DNA of 48,565 bases from CAYYNP01 sp964472545 (GCA_964472545.1 CAYYNP010000035.1:1-48565), one strand, 5' to 3'; counted from the first letter of the stretch, positions 10,401 to 19,925 are shown. Notes: generated by a model not told the origin, from the letters alone. Numbers and translations: made by a program.

Positions 10401-13400
10401 GCATCGTCAACGCGGGCGCTGCGGTTGCTACGAACCGCATCGTCATCAATCCCGGCGGCACCTACAACGCCGACGCGGCCAGTTCGGCCGGGAACGGCAC
10501 GGTCGACGTGGCCGGCGGCGGAGTGTTGACCGCGGGGATTGCCAACGCCCTGGCCGGCACCACGGCGATCAACCTCTCCGGCAGCCTCGAAGTGGCAGCC
10601 GACGGCGGGGCCGGCGGCGCCGCCATCGCGATGAGCCCCGGCGGATACGTCAACGTGACCCAGACGCAGTCGGCCGGCAACTTCCCGGCCGTAACGCTGG
10701 TCGGCGGGGCCGCGCTAGGTGGCGACTTGACGAACGTCGTCTACGGCGCCGGCGGCGTCGTGTTGGCCGAAGACGCCGTGTTGATCCCCGTGGCCGGCCC
10801 GGAGCCGACTCGGGCCCAGGCCGGCGGTGCCATTCTGCTCGAGGGGATCATCGGCGTGGATAACGCCGCAACGTACAACTTCGGCGACAACGGCGTCGAT
10901 TCGATCTACAAGGGCGGGGCCTTTGGCGTCTGGAGCGACGCCGGGCCGTTCGAGGCCACCGTCAACGACGTCTCGGCGGCCGGTACCGGCCTCTACATCC
11001 GCATGGTCGGCGACCTGACGCTCAACTCCACCACCACGCTGAACACCGGCAACACCGACCGCGGTGCCGAATTCGCCGGCCCCGGTTCGCTGTTGGTCGA
11101 AACTCCGGTCAATACGCCGGGCGCTTCCGGTGTGATGACCCGTACGGGCCTGTTCGACGACGCGGCCGGGCTGAACACGACCAACGATTGGGTCGTGCAG
11201 TTGCCCAGCGGCGCCATCGGCGCGGGCCAAACCATGAAGGTCACCGCCGGTAAGGTGAGCATCCAGGCCCAAGACAGCGTGGCCGACGGCGGCACGCTCG
11301 AAATCGGCGCCGACGCCGCTTTGAACATAGTCGACAACGCCGACGGCCGGCTGCCCACCACGGGTACCTACAACATCGGGCCCGGTGGTCTGGTGCTGAT
11401 CAACAACAACAACCGGCTGAAGCAGGGGGCCACGTTCAACTTCGATCCGGACGCCTACATCCTCTTCAACCACGACGCCGGCGTAACCTCGGCCGATCCG
11501 CGTGTCGGGTTCCCCGGGCTCGACTTTTGGGGCTTCGACAACGTGAACATCATCATCAGCGAGAATACCTTCGGCGAAGGCCTCTTTCTCGGCGAAGGAC
11601 GCCGGCTGACGACGCCCGCCATGCAAGCACAGGGGACCGACGTAAACAATGCCGGTACGGTGATCAGGCCGGGCCTGGCGCTGCAGGACATGCTCGACGG
11701 GATCGTGCAACCTCCGCCGGGCTTCGATCCGTTCGTGATCTTCTCCAATGCCGTTGCCGGCAGTGGCGACCTGAGCATAAACTCGCCGATCCAAATGGCG
11801 GGCGTCGACCTGGTGATCAACGATCCGGTGGGCGAGACGGTCAGTCTGCCACGGACCGACGCTGACCTGACCCGCATGAATGCCGAGAGCAACGGCAACG
11901 TCAACCTCAACCGGAAGCTGACGCAGGTCGATTCGATCGAGGTCCGCAACGGACGGCTTCGTTTCGGTAACAATAACGACTACGACCTGGAGGCCACCGG
12001 AAGCCTGACGATCCGCGACGGTGCGACCGTCGAACTCCAAGGCTTCCGCCCAAATCTGCGTCCGAAGATGGCGGACGGGTCCGTGTTCCCCGAGGGGATC
12101 TTTGTCGACAAGGGTGGCTATCTCAACGTGAGGTATCACCAAGCCGACTCCATGGCGGCGCTGCCGATTACCTTCCGCGGCACCGGCGACGTGGCCGATC
12201 TGGGGCGGGACTTCAGCCTCTTCCGGACCGACGAGCAAGGCGGCGGCGGTAACGCCCTCTTCGGCAACGTCACGCTGGGAGACGGGGCCCACGTGGGAAT
12301 CGACCGGCAAGACCAGAGCCGCACCGAACTGCGGATCTCGCTGAACCTGACCGGCAACGCCACGATCGAGCGGCAGCCCGACGAGTTTACCCTGATGGAC
12401 ATTTCGTCCGTCGGCGCACTGAACGTGTTGCGGGTGGGTGCGCCGGGTGAAGGTGGCGAAACCGACGTCCGCGGCATGATTGGCCTCGGCGACAGCGCCG
12501 TGTACCTCGATCTGATCAGCAGCACGCTGGATCTCGAGACGAGTGCGTCCATCGGCGCCAACACGATCGTGGCCAACCGCGGCGATCTGTCCGGCGTGGC
12601 CGGCGCGGGTGGTTTGATCCGCGTGCGGCCCGGCAAGGACGGCACCAACGAAATCAGCGTGGGCGAGTTCCAACTTGGCGACGGCGAGGATCTCGAAATC
12701 CGCGTCGACGAAGTGGGCGCCGGCCCGACGATCACCAACCACTTCGGCGCCACCGTACGGATCCTCGACGACGGGAATCCGATCTCGGTCGACGGCCGGA
12801 TCACCGCCCAACGCGATACCGATTCCACCCTGGCGGGTACCGTCGATTTGAGCGACGTGGTGCTCGAAGGCGCGGCGGAACTCGTCATGCAGCGTGCCAA
12901 CGCCGCGCTGTTCAACATCAGCGGCCTCGACGTCGGCGACGGCGGCACGGTCGACACGGCCGGCACGAGCATCGTGCTCGACGCGATCGGCGGACGCGGC
13001 ACGATCGAAGGTGCCCCGCTGGTGACGTTGGCCGACGCGGCCGCGTACAACTGGCAGATCAGCCCGCTGGCGTTCGACTCGATCGGCGTAGACGCCTTGA
13101 CGCTCGATAACGCCTGGACGCTGTCAATCGACGCGGCGGCCGGCTCGGCGGCGGCTCCGACCGACGAGTACGACCTGTTCACATATACCGGAGCGCTGAC
13201 GACTCCGCGGCTGGGCGACGTGCTCAACGCGGTGACGATCGACTATGGTGCGACCGGATGGTCCGGCGGCGAGGTCAAGTTCGACGACGCCACCGGCCGG
13301 GTCTACCTGACCAACCTGCAAAACGCGGCCACGCTGCTGACCTGGGGCGGCGGAGCCAACTGGGCCACCGGCACTTGGCTGCCCGGCGGCGGACCGCCCG

Positions 13401-16400
13401 ACGCGGTTTCCATCGCCACGGTCGACGCCGGCATTGCACCCGTGCAGACCGCGGGCCAAACGGCCTTCCGTTTGGCGGTGGACGCCGGCGGGACGGTCAA
13501 CATTGCCGGCGGCGGTGAACTGACTGCGGTCCAACGTGTTGACGTGGCCGACGGCGGCACGCTCGGTGTCGACGGTTTGTTGAACGCCCCCGTGCTGAAC
13601 TCGGCCGGCGCAACGACGCTCGGCGCTTCGGCTACCGGCACGATCGGCGCGCTGAACGTTTCCGGCGGAACGACCGCGATCGACGGCATCGGCGCGGCAA
13701 TTCCCGCCCTGAACGCCAGCGGCGGCGTGGTCAACGCGAGCGTCGCGCTGACCAATGTCACCGACCTGAATTCCTCGGGCGGCGTGGTCAATGCCAACGC
13801 CGGAGGCACGCTGGCCACCCTGAACATCGACGTCGGCGGCACGGTTTCGACCGCGGCTCCGCTGATCGCCGATACGATCGATCTCGAAGGCACGTTGGCC
13901 ATGTCGGCCGACGTGACCGCCAACGGGACGATGAACTTCCGCGGAACGTTGGTCAAGGACGGCGCCGGTGCGGCGGCCGTGGCGGCCGACACGCTGCGGA
14001 TCAGCGGGCGGCCGAATCTGACGGTCAACCAAGGCCAATTGACGGTGCCTGCGCCGTCGGCGGCCGAAGTGCTGCAAGTCAAACTTGGCGGCGGACACGA
14101 CGGATCAATGACCTTCGAGGACGGGATCTACACCATCCAGGCCAGCGGCCACGACATCTGGGGTACCAACGACGGAGCGCACTTCGCCTATCAGGCCTTC
14201 CCCGCCGATCAGCCGCTGAGCTTGATTGCGAACGTCGGCGTGGTCGACGGCTATCAGGCGATCATCGGTGGCATCAACGGTTGGGCCAAGGCCGGCGTGA
14301 TGATCCGGCAGTCGCTCGACGCTAACTCGCGCATGGCAGCCATGATCATTGCCAACAACGACGGCAACGGCATCAACCCGCAGATGCGAACGGCGGACGG
14401 CGCCGGCGCCATCGGCACCAACACCACCGGCGCCAGGATCAACCATGCCGAGCCCGTCTGGCTGCGGCTGGACTATCTGGGCGACGGCGTGACGTTCGAG
14501 GGCTACTACAGCGACGACCCGGCCTCCGGGTGGATCCTGGACAGCTCGGCCGGTTTCACGCTCGCCGACCCCTTGAGCGGGACCATGTACGGCGGCCTGG
14601 CCGTCACCGCGCACGACAACAACAACCTGACGCAGATGCGTTTCGGCGACGTCGAGGGCTTCAACCTCGGCACGCTGTTCGGCGACCTGACGATGGCCCC
14701 GGCCACCGACCTGGTCTTGACCGACAGTGGCGCCGCCAGCTTCGAGTCGATCACCGGCGCCAATGGTGCCACGATCCACGGCGACACGACGCTGTTGGGC
14801 ACGATGGCTCCGGCCGGCGGCAACGGCGGGACGCTGAACGTCGACGGCGACATGGCGATGGGCGGCGACTCCGTCTATCGCTGGATCACCTTCGACGGAT
14901 CGCAGACCGACCGCGTAGCCGTTACCGGCGACCTCGACGTGAGTAGCGACTGGGACCTGCAGATGGATCTCACCGGCGCGGTGGCCAACGGCACGTATGA
15001 ACTGTTCAGCTACGGCGGAGCGTTGCTCGATCCGGAACTGACCGGCGTGCTCGGCGAGGGCGACATTCTCCAGGGCAACAGCCCCTACAACGAACTGGTC
15101 AACCTGGCCGCGACGACCGTCACGCACGACGCGGGCAATAAGAAGATCATGCTGAACCTGGTTTCCACCAACGCCAACGTGTGGACCGGTGCGGCGGGCA
15201 CCTCCTGGGGAACCGCCGGAAGCTGGACCGGCCCCACGCCGCCGCCGAACGCATCGCGGGCGGCGGTGGTTCCGGCCACGGCCAATCCGGCCAACATCAC
15301 GTCCGGCGCCCGGTCGGCCCATTCGTTGATTATCGACGAGGGTACGGTCAACATCACCGGCGGCTCGCTGGCAGTGATCAACAACGCCCACGTGATGGCC
15401 GGCTCGACGTTGAACGTCAGCGGGTCCGGCGCGTTGACGCTCGGCGGCAACCTGAATTCGGTCGCCACGACGACCATCGGCGGCACACTGACCGCGGCGG
15501 AGATGAACGTTAGCGACGGCGTGACCACCTTCGGGGCGGGCGCCGGTGTCACGCTCGATTCGTTGAACGTGACCGGCGGCGCGGTCAACACGGCCGCCGG
15601 GCTCAACGGCGTCGGCACGCTGGCGATCGACGGCGGCGACGTCGCCTCGACCGTCCTGCTGCGAAGCGCCAATGTGAGCCTGGCCGACGGGTCGCTGACC
15701 ACTCCCGGAGCCACGATGACGGGCGGCTTGGACCTTGGCGGCGGCCTGTTGAGTACGTCGTCCAGTCTGACCGCCGACACGGTGAGCCTGCACGGCGGTA
15801 CGCTGGTCAAGACGGGTGCCGGTGTGGCTACGCTTTCGGGCACCTCGGCAATGGACATCCGCCGGACCGACGTGAACGTCGCCGCGGGCGAGTTGCGGAT
15901 CGACGTGCCGACGACCGTTTCCGGCGGCACCTACAACGTGATGCTGCTTTCCGGGGCGGTTCCGCCCGGCCGTTTGGCGGAGCAGAACATCATGGACGAC
16001 CTGCACGCGAGGACCGACGCCACGTTCACCGTAACGCCGGTCGACGACGACGCTCCGATCCCCGCGAACTTCGAGGAGATCTACGATCTGGTGATCACCA
16101 CCAATCAGAACAATACGCCCGGCGTAGCAAAGTACGGCGATTCGACCGTGCCGATGCTGGTGGCTTCCTACCAGGCTTGGAACGCGTTGGGATGGGCCGA
16201 AATGGGCCAGGACGGCGGCGACGGACTGACGATCGATATTGTCGACCCGGTCCATCCACTGGCGGCCGGATACTCCGGGGTGGTGACGGTCTACACCGGC
16301 CTGAACCCCACGCCGCGGCGTAACGCGGTAGGCCTGGCACCTAGTGCCGACATGGTCGCGGCCGTCAACGGTTTGCCCGCGATCTTCGCCTTCGACGCCG

Positions 16401-19400
16401 GCGACGAACTGCTCGACGGACGCATCACCGCGGCGAAGCAGATCGGTACCTACTGGAGCGTGAGCTACGAAGAGGGCGGCGTAACGCCGGAGGCAGAAGA
16501 CCTGTTCAACGCGGCGGTCGACTACGCCATGACGCCGTCGCTGAACAACGTGACGTTGGCCGACGGAGTTCAGTTGACGCTGGCCGGCGCCGGCGTGCTC
16601 GACATCCGCTCGATCGAAACGCAGGGCGACGCGACCGTTGCCGGCACCGTTCGGGCGGTGGGCGGCCTGACGCCGGTTGCCGGCGGATCGGGCTCGCTGA
16701 CGGTCGACGGCGACCTGGTGATGGTCGTCGGACACGGCACGCTCAACTGGGACGCGCTGGACGACGTCGTCGACGTCACCGGCGAGTTGACCCTGCAGGA
16801 TAACTGGACGGTGAAGCTGGGCCAGTCCGGCGCAGCTCCGGACGTGGGAACGCCGTACTCCCTGATCACTTACGGCACGATCGCTGGAATGCCGGATGCC
16901 AGCGGCGTGATCACCAACGTCAACGTCGACAGTTCTGAGGTCGGCTGGGCCGACGACGCCTTCGTCCGCTACGGACCGGGTGCCGGCGGCGACCACGTCT
17001 TCCTCTACCTCTCGCCGACGCTCACCTGGGCCGACGCCACGGCCGGCAACTTTGCCGATGGCAACTGGAATCCCGGCCTGCAGGCTCCGCCGGCCGCTGG
17101 TCTGGGACGGATGATCGTTCCGCAAGGCACGGTCACCGTCAACGACGACTACTTCGGCCAGACGTCCCCGCTGTCGGTGACGGTCAACGGCACCGGCACG
17201 TTGAACCTGGCCGACGAACACGAATTGGAGGTCGTCGAGGCCGTCACCGTTGCGGATACCGGCACGCTGAACGTGGGCACCGACGCCTTCCTTTCGACGG
17301 CCACGCTGGACAACTCCGGTGTGGTTACCGTGGGCGGCGGCGGAACGCTGGAAGTTTTCGGCGGCCCGGTGAACTCCTCCGGTACGCTGGGCGTTCTCGA
17401 CGGCGGGATCGTCGACGCCGTGGCGATCAACACCAGCGGCGTGGCCGGTTTGCTGCCCGGCGCGGTGTTGGACGTCGAAACGCTCAACGCCACCGCCGGC
17501 ACGCTGAACATCGGGGCCGACGTACCCGAGTTGAACGTCAGCGGCGACGCCGCGATGGCTACCATCGGCCCAATGACCGTCGGTACGATGAACGTGACCG
17601 GGACGGCCGTGGTCAATACCGACGCCAGCCCGATTGGCATCTCCGATCGGTTGATCCTCGGCGAAGGCGGTGACCAGATGGCCTTTGCCACGGTCGGGGC
17701 CGACTTCCAGGCGAGCGGTACGGACTTGGCGAATTCGGCGGTCGCTCGGGCGTTGACCGTCAACGGCGGCACGTTCACGATCCTCTCCAACGTGGCTCCC
17801 GCCGACGGCCTGCTGGCCAACTGGAAGTTTGACGACGGTGCCGGTACTACCGCGGTCAACTCCGTTGCGTCGATCGTGCCCGACGGCGTGTTGCAGGGCT
17901 TCACCGGCGACGAGTGGGTCGCCGGCGTGGTCGGCGGCGCCTTGAATTTCGACGGTGCCGACCACCACGTCAATGTCCCCGGTTACAAGGGTATCGGTGG
18001 CGCAGCGCCGCGAACGATCGCCGGGTGGATCAGGAGTACGGCCGGCGACGCCGCGATCATGTCCTGGGGCGACGACGTTGCCTCGAATAAGTGGATCTTC
18101 CGGCTGCAGACCGGCAACGGCACGCCCGGCGCGATTCGCGTCGAAGTCAACGGCGGTTATACGGTCGGCAGCACGGATCTGCGCGACAACGAGTGGCACC
18201 ACGTGGCCGCGGTCGTGCCGGACGGTGCCGGCAACGTGCAGGACGTACTGCTCTACGTGGACGGCGAATTGGAGGTGGTTAGCGCCAGCTTGGATGAGCC
18301 GTTGAACACGTCCGCCGGTGCCGACGTGCGTATCGGGCAAGACCATAGCAGCCGGGAATTCGTCGGTGCGATGGATGACCTCTATCTCTACGATCGAGCC
18401 TTGGCGATTGACGAACTCGGCATGCTCTACGGCGGCGGTGCCGGCCCAGGGGGGAACGATCTCGATCTGGCCGCCAGCGATCTGACGGTGACTGCCGCCG
18501 CCACGATCAACGCTCCGGCCGATAGCGTGGCGCTGGGCAACCTGGACGTGCCGAACGTGGGTACCGACGTGACCTTCGCCAACGTCGACGCGGCCAAGCT
18601 GACCGAGTACAGCTTCGCCAATCTGTCGGCGGCCGACGGTGCCACGATTACCGGTGCCTTGAGTGTCCGCGACGTGCTCTCGCCCGGCGGCGTTGGTGCC
18701 GCGGGAATGCTGAACGTCGTCAACACCGACGCGCTGCTTCAGAGCACGACGACCCTCTCGGCCGAGTTGGCCGGTGGTGGGGCCGACGCGATCGAGTATC
18801 TTGGCTCGACCGATCTGATGCTCGCCGGCACGTTGGACATCGTGCCCGTCGGCGTGACGCCGGCCCAGGGTGGAACGACCGCCGTGGTGCCGCTGGTTGT
18901 GGCTGCCGGTGAAGGCGTGCTGCAGGGCCAGTTTGCCGTCGCTCCGCCGCAGCCCGGCGCGGGCGAGCCGGTGACGGCCGGCCATCTGGGGTTGGGCGTG
19001 TTCAATCTGGGCGTGAATTACGTCGAGGCCGTACCGGCGAGCGATCCGCCCACCTTCACGGAGGTCAACGCGGAGATCTTCTACGCCGAGGGCGGCGACA
19101 GCAACGCCGACGGCAACATCGACGGTCAGGACATCCAGACCCTGATCATCAACTTCAACCTGCAGGGCGACCCGCCCGACCGCAACTGGCTCAGGGGCGA
19201 CACGGCCGGCGGCATCACCGGGCGCGGCGACGGCTGGGTCGACGGTCAGGACATCACCGCCCTGATCACCAACTTCACCGGCGACGCGGGCCCGATCGAA
19301 CCGGGCACCGCGGCCGCCGAATACAACCCGGCCACCGGCGAGGTCAAGGTGACCGTCGACGGCGTGATGAACTGGAGCCTGACCAGCGACGGCCTGTTCG

Positions 19401-19714
19401 CCGGTTCCGACTTGGACGCCCTGCAAGACGTGCTGCCGTTGGGCGATGCGGCGAATCTGGTTTCGGCCAACCCGAATACGGTGGGTGAAGGCCTGCCGGG
19501 CGGGTCGCCGTTTAGCTACCAGGAAGTCGACCTCGGCCAGATCGTCGAGCCGGGAACCGACGCCGGCTCACTCCAACTGGTCTTCGTCAGCGGATTCGGA
19601 TCCGAGCCGCAGATCGGATCGATCAACGTGGTGCCCGAGCCCGGCAGCTTGATGATCCTGCTCAGCGGCGGATTGGCCCTGCTGTGGATTTGGCGGCGCC
19701 GGCGAGCGGCGTAA
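7451..19714 (+). CDS. Giant PEP-CTERM surface protein (4087 aa) with beta-helix-like repeats, PA14-like, DUF1349-like, LamG and dockerin-like modules
   Basis: This is the largest gene of the window. The start at 7451 follows GGAGAGAG directly and gives MKTRTTARWLASLCGALAVF, a signal peptide. Order of modules (approximate residues): three tandem beta-sandwich-like repeats 60-475; WxxxxxNW module at about 475 followed by long Gly/Asn/Thr-rich beta-helix-like stretches (GTLNVxG type); PA14-like 840-960 (VVWTGQYNADEDG, IDTNQNGIFE); further repeats to 2200 with a second W module at about 1964; DUF1349-like 2207-2407 (GHDIWGTNDG, GWAKAGVMIRQ); third W module at about 2577; an embedded alpha/beta domain 2825-3020; fourth W module at about 3190; LamG 3451-3660 (LLANWKFDDGAGT); dockerin-like pair 3878-3945; PEP-CTERM 4060-4087 (VPEPGS, hydrophobic helix, WRRRRAA). 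Probable role: exported adhesin or matrix protein that binds polysaccharide, by module content only. A strong hairpin terminator follows. Confidence 0.9.
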   Translation: MKTRTTARWLASLCGALAVFFAVAGSSSAVVIGDIGIYSAGTAGEALTTADLKHGWDTTVRADAGAYPLVGGNDITMSAGYHLVMYNSRFNSSGGSNRSEIQSQIQINGGDIPFGWSQGYIRRSNGQNETITAGGAIIKAEDNDLLSLNSFRTDNNGAGVARADGASAIQLLKLDDTWDYLQLSLSADQAGPTDGTWTPVAYDVQDEIAASSFGHTPGSGDVTLKEPGHYMVFANTYGFESTDRTILMQRLTLDGSLVPGSRSTVYIRGNQNSASEGAASIGMIVETTLENQVLNVQGALDVNRSPFNYIGGKTGLTIAKLPDDGDYIRLDDSGTDNFNAGSATPMGWDDELELDAGAFTHSDSQVGVLADDDYLFLTALHDNDDQVQRGFYWQRWRTNGTDFHPFGYTGKFSRNTGGADKVGNWSGALLGMQSGDYVEVVSQALGASGTLSADEKGLQGVRLGSILIQAADLVWDNSLDNNWMSAHWSGTTPAGGEGMIIGGGRVLVNSNVTGALAPLKVALNGGELRINSGRTLEVASGLGLEVASGATLNLVGGTLTTPKLVAGGTQTIGAGSTLNVGGSLIVDSALDASAGTLNATGAGIEVNPGGSLIVGGPLSPASLDVNGSMTGTVLNVAGDLNVGGTVNVVGGDVLGSISVIDGSLTTANPLTAPSVVMAGPGATLNGPITATKDYFFEDATVPFDISGAANVNAEAGTVNFTGAGAQDYTGATFVTGGTLNVNAPITATQYLSLNGGSAVLNEPLTTIGSGVTAGLDVSVYNGATGLALVTFDGEFFDPIGASFMGVGGRLADHPVQRGISTWNVADNTAATNLSAANGDQYQVVWTGQYNADEDGDHLFRVGQRANPTGGIDDDGSFYIDTNQNGIFETSERIATAGNGQVSAGLTAGTSYDIAIGFNENAGGINFGGYFSKPSDAGAWTLVNPGAAAQAGLWTSVAPSASVTDGTLEINATLTTSELFVNDLGIVNAGAAVATNRIVINPGGTYNADAASSAGNGTVDVAGGGVLTAGIANALAGTTAINLSGSLEVAADGGAGGAAIAMSPGGYVNVTQTQSAGNFPAVTLVGGAALGGDLTNVVYGAGGVVLAEDAVLIPVAGPEPTRAQAGGAILLEGIIGVDNAATYNFGDNGVDSIYKGGAFGVWSDAGPFEATVNDVSAAGTGLYIRMVGDLTLNSTTTLNTGNTDRGAEFAGPGSLLVETPVNTPGASGVMTRTGLFDDAAGLNTTNDWVVQLPSGAIGAGQTMKVTAGKVSIQAQDSVADGGTLEIGADAALNIVDNADGRLPTTGTYNIGPGGLVLINNNNRLKQGATFNFDPDAYILFNHDAGVTSADPRVGFPGLDFWGFDNVNIIISENTFGEGLFLGEGRRLTTPAMQAQGTDVNNAGTVIRPGLALQDMLDGIVQPPPGFDPFVIFSNAVAGSGDLSINSPIQMAGVDLVINDPVGETVSLPRTDADLTRMNAESNGNVNLNRKLTQVDSIEVRNGRLRFGNNNDYDLEATGSLTIRDGATVELQGFRPNLRPKMADGSVFPEGIFVDKGGYLNVRYHQADSMAALPITFRGTGDVADLGRDFSLFRTDEQGGGGNALFGNVTLGDGAHVGIDRQDQSRTELRISLNLTGNATIERQPDEFTLMDISSVGALNVLRVGAPGEGGETDVRGMIGLGDSAVYLDLISSTLDLETSASIGANTIVANRGDLSGVAGAGGLIRVRPGKDGTNEISVGEFQLGDGEDLEIRVDEVGAGPTITNHFGATVRILDDGNPISVDGRITAQRDTDSTLAGTVDLSDVVLEGAAELVMQRANAALFNISGLDVGDGGTVDTAGTSIVLDAIGGRGTIEGAPLVTLADAAAYNWQISPLAFDSIGVDALTLDNAWTLSIDAAAGSAAAPTDEYDLFTYTGALTTPRLGDVLNAVTIDYGATGWSGGEVKFDDATGRVYLTNLQNAATLLTWGGGANWATGTWLPGGGPPDAVSIATVDAGIAPVQTAGQTAFRLAVDAGGTVNIAGGGELTAVQRVDVADGGTLGVDGLLNAPVLNSAGATTLGASATGTIGALNVSGGTTAIDGIGAAIPALNASGGVVNASVALTNVTDLNSSGGVVNANAGGTLATLNIDVGGTVSTAAPLIADTIDLEGTLAMSADVTANGTMNFRGTLVKDGAGAAAVAADTLRISGRPNLTVNQGQLTVPAPSAAEVLQVKLGGGHDGSMTFEDGIYTIQASGHDIWGTNDGAHFAYQAFPADQPLSLIANVGVVDGYQAIIGGINGWAKAGVMIRQSLDANSRMAAMIIANNDGNGINPQMRTADGAGAIGTNTTGARINHAEPVWLRLDYLGDGVTFEGYYSDDPASGWILDSSAGFTLADPLSGTMYGGLAVTAHDNNNLTQMRFGDVEGFNLGTLFGDLTMAPATDLVLTDSGAASFESITGANGATIHGDTTLLGTMAPAGGNGGTLNVDGDMAMGGDSVYRWITFDGSQTDRVAVTGDLDVSSDWDLQMDLTGAVANGTYELFSYGGALLDPELTGVLGEGDILQGNSPYNELVNLAATTVTHDAGNKKIMLNLVSTNANVWTGAAGTSWGTAGSWTGPTPPPNASRAAVVPATANPANITSGARSAHSLIIDEGTVNITGGSLAVINNAHVMAGSTLNVSGSGALTLGGNLNSVATTTIGGTLTAAEMNVSDGVTTFGAGAGVTLDSLNVTGGAVNTAAGLNGVGTLAIDGGDVASTVLLRSANVSLADGSLTTPGATMTGGLDLGGGLLSTSSSLTADTVSLHGGTLVKTGAGVATLSGTSAMDIRRTDVNVAAGELRIDVPTTVSGGTYNVMLLSGAVPPGRLAEQNIMDDLHARTDATFTVTPVDDDAPIPANFEEIYDLVITTNQNNTPGVAKYGDSTVPMLVASYQAWNALGWAEMGQDGGDGLTIDIVDPVHPLAAGYSGVVTVYTGLNPTPRRNAVGLAPSADMVAAVNGLPAIFAFDAGDELLDGRITAAKQIGTYWSVSYEEGGVTPEAEDLFNAAVDYAMTPSLNNVTLADGVQLTLAGAGVLDIRSIETQGDATVAGTVRAVGGLTPVAGGSGSLTVDGDLVMVVGHGTLNWDALDDVVDVTGELTLQDNWTVKLGQSGAAPDVGTPYSLITYGTIAGMPDASGVITNVNVDSSEVGWADDAFVRYGPGAGGDHVFLYLSPTLTWADATAGNFADGNWNPGLQAPPAAGLGRMIVPQGTVTVNDDYFGQTSPLSVTVNGTGTLNLADEHELEVVEAVTVADTGTLNVGTDAFLSTATLDNSGVVTVGGGGTLEVFGGPVNSSGTLGVLDGGIVDAVAINTSGVAGLLPGAVLDVETLNATAGTLNIGADVPELNVSGDAAMATIGPMTVGTMNVTGTAVVNTDASPIGISDRLILGEGGDQMAFATVGADFQASGTDLANSAVARALTVNGGTFTILSNVAPADGLLANWKFDDGAGTTAVNSVASIVPDGVLQGFTGDEWVAGVVGGALNFDGADHHVNVPGYKGIGGAAPRTIAGWIRSTAGDAAIMSWGDDVASNKWIFRLQTGNGTPGAIRVEVNGGYTVGSTDLRDNEWHHVAAVVPDGAGNVQDVLLYVDGELEVVSASLDEPLNTSAGADVRIGQDHSSREFVGAMDDLYLYDRALAIDELGMLYGGGAGPGGNDLDLAASDLTVTAAATINAPADSVALGNLDVPNVGTDVTFANVDAAKLTEYSFANLSAADGATITGALSVRDVLSPGGVGAAGMLNVVNTDALLQSTTTLSAELAGGGADAIEYLGSTDLMLAGTLDIVPVGVTPAQGGTTAVVPLVVAAGEGVLQGQFAVAPPQPGAGEPVTAGHLGLGVFNLGVNYVEAVPASDPPTFTEVNAEIFYAEGGDSNADGNIDGQDIQTLIINFNLQGDPPDRNWLRGDTAGGITGRGDGWVDGQDITALITNFTGDAGPIEPGTAAAEYNPATGEVKVTVDGVMNWSLTSDGLFAGSDLDALQDVLPLGDAANLVSANPNTVGEGLPGGSPFSYQEVDLGQIVEPGTDAGSLQLVFVSGFGSEPQIGSINVVPEPGSLMILLSGGLALLWIWRRRRAA
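7666..8870 (+). repeat. Three tandem beta-sandwich-like repeats at the N-terminus of the 4087-aa protein
   Basis: Three successive stretches of about 110-120 residues share a pattern: SAGYHLVMYNSRF (from 7681), EPGHYMVFANTYGF (from 8125) and ADDDYLFLTALHD (from 8560). Each continues with a charged strand ending in Q-x-Q or W-Q-R, an 'YIRxxNGQN / YIRGNQNS / FSRNTGG' turn with a following G/A-rich segment (TAGGAIIK, GAASIGMIV, WSGALLGMQ), and a Leu- or Val-rich strand. The layout resembles C1q/TNF-like jelly rolls, but this is a visual match only. Confidence 0.5.
15924..16530 (+). other. Alpha/beta (GATase1/ThuA-like) domain embedded in the 4087-aa protein
   Basis: Residues about 2825-3020 differ from the surrounding beta-rich repeats: YNVMLLSGAVPP, a helix, YDLVITTNQN, VPMLVASYQAWNALGW, DPVHPLAAGYSG, LPAIFAFDAGDELLDGR, IGTYWSVSYEEGG, then AEDLFNAAVDYAM. 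Alternating hydrophobic strands and helices and the HPLAAG and FAFDAG stretches resemble a stand-alone Rossmann/flavodoxin-like domain found in some bacterial surface proteins. No catalytic Cys or His is obvious. Assignment to GATase1 or ThuA is tentative. Confidence 0.4.
19084..19300 (+). other. Dockerin-like EF-hand pair of the 4087-aa protein
   Basis: Loop 1 is DSNADGNIDGQD with EF-hand ligands at positions 1, 3, 5, 7, 9 and 12. Loop 2 is TGRGDGWVDGQD with positions 5, 9 and 12 kept, no acid at position 1 and Arg at 3. The DNA is almost the same as in the 3600-aa gene (36181-36390). Confidence 0.75.
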
Positions 19715-19754
19715 GACGCGCCCGGCAAGCCGAGCGATTTGGCCGACAATCGAT

Positions 19755-19810
19755 GGCCCGCTCGCTCCGCGAGATGGACTTCCGTCTCGCGGAGCGGGGG
19801 GCCGTTTTCC
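19755..19810 (+). terminator. Rho-independent terminator of the 4087-aa gene
   Basis: The arm starting GGCCCG (19755-19773, with CGCTCCGCGAG at its inner end) pairs with CTCGCGGAGCG and the following GGGGGCC (19786-19803). The inner 11 pairs are perfect and the loop is 12 bases. TTTT follows at 19805-19808. It lies 40 bases after the stop codon in a 211-bp convergent spacer that holds nothing else I can identify. Confidence 0.85.
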
Positions 19811-19925
19811 TTGCTATGCCGGAAACCTCGGCAACGAAACGCTACGTGCCTGACTCTGCAAGATCTGGCCGTATCGCACAGCGAGCCGCCTACGCCCCGT
19901 CGCGGAAAGGACTCACGAACACCGC

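Noticed and set aside
19205..19260. RGD cell-adhesion motif in the second dockerin loop (GRGDG)
   Set aside because: The residues are explained by the EF-hand loop pattern; an integrin-type role in a bacterium of this kind has no support here.
14105..19426. Very long open frame antisense to the 4087-aa gene (and similar ones opposite the other giants)
   Set aside because: The product is a monotonous Gly/Arg/Val/His/Asp-rich chain with no domain or signal, and it lies opposite strongly supported modules. Open antisense frames are expected opposite GC-rich genes with few T-starting codons.
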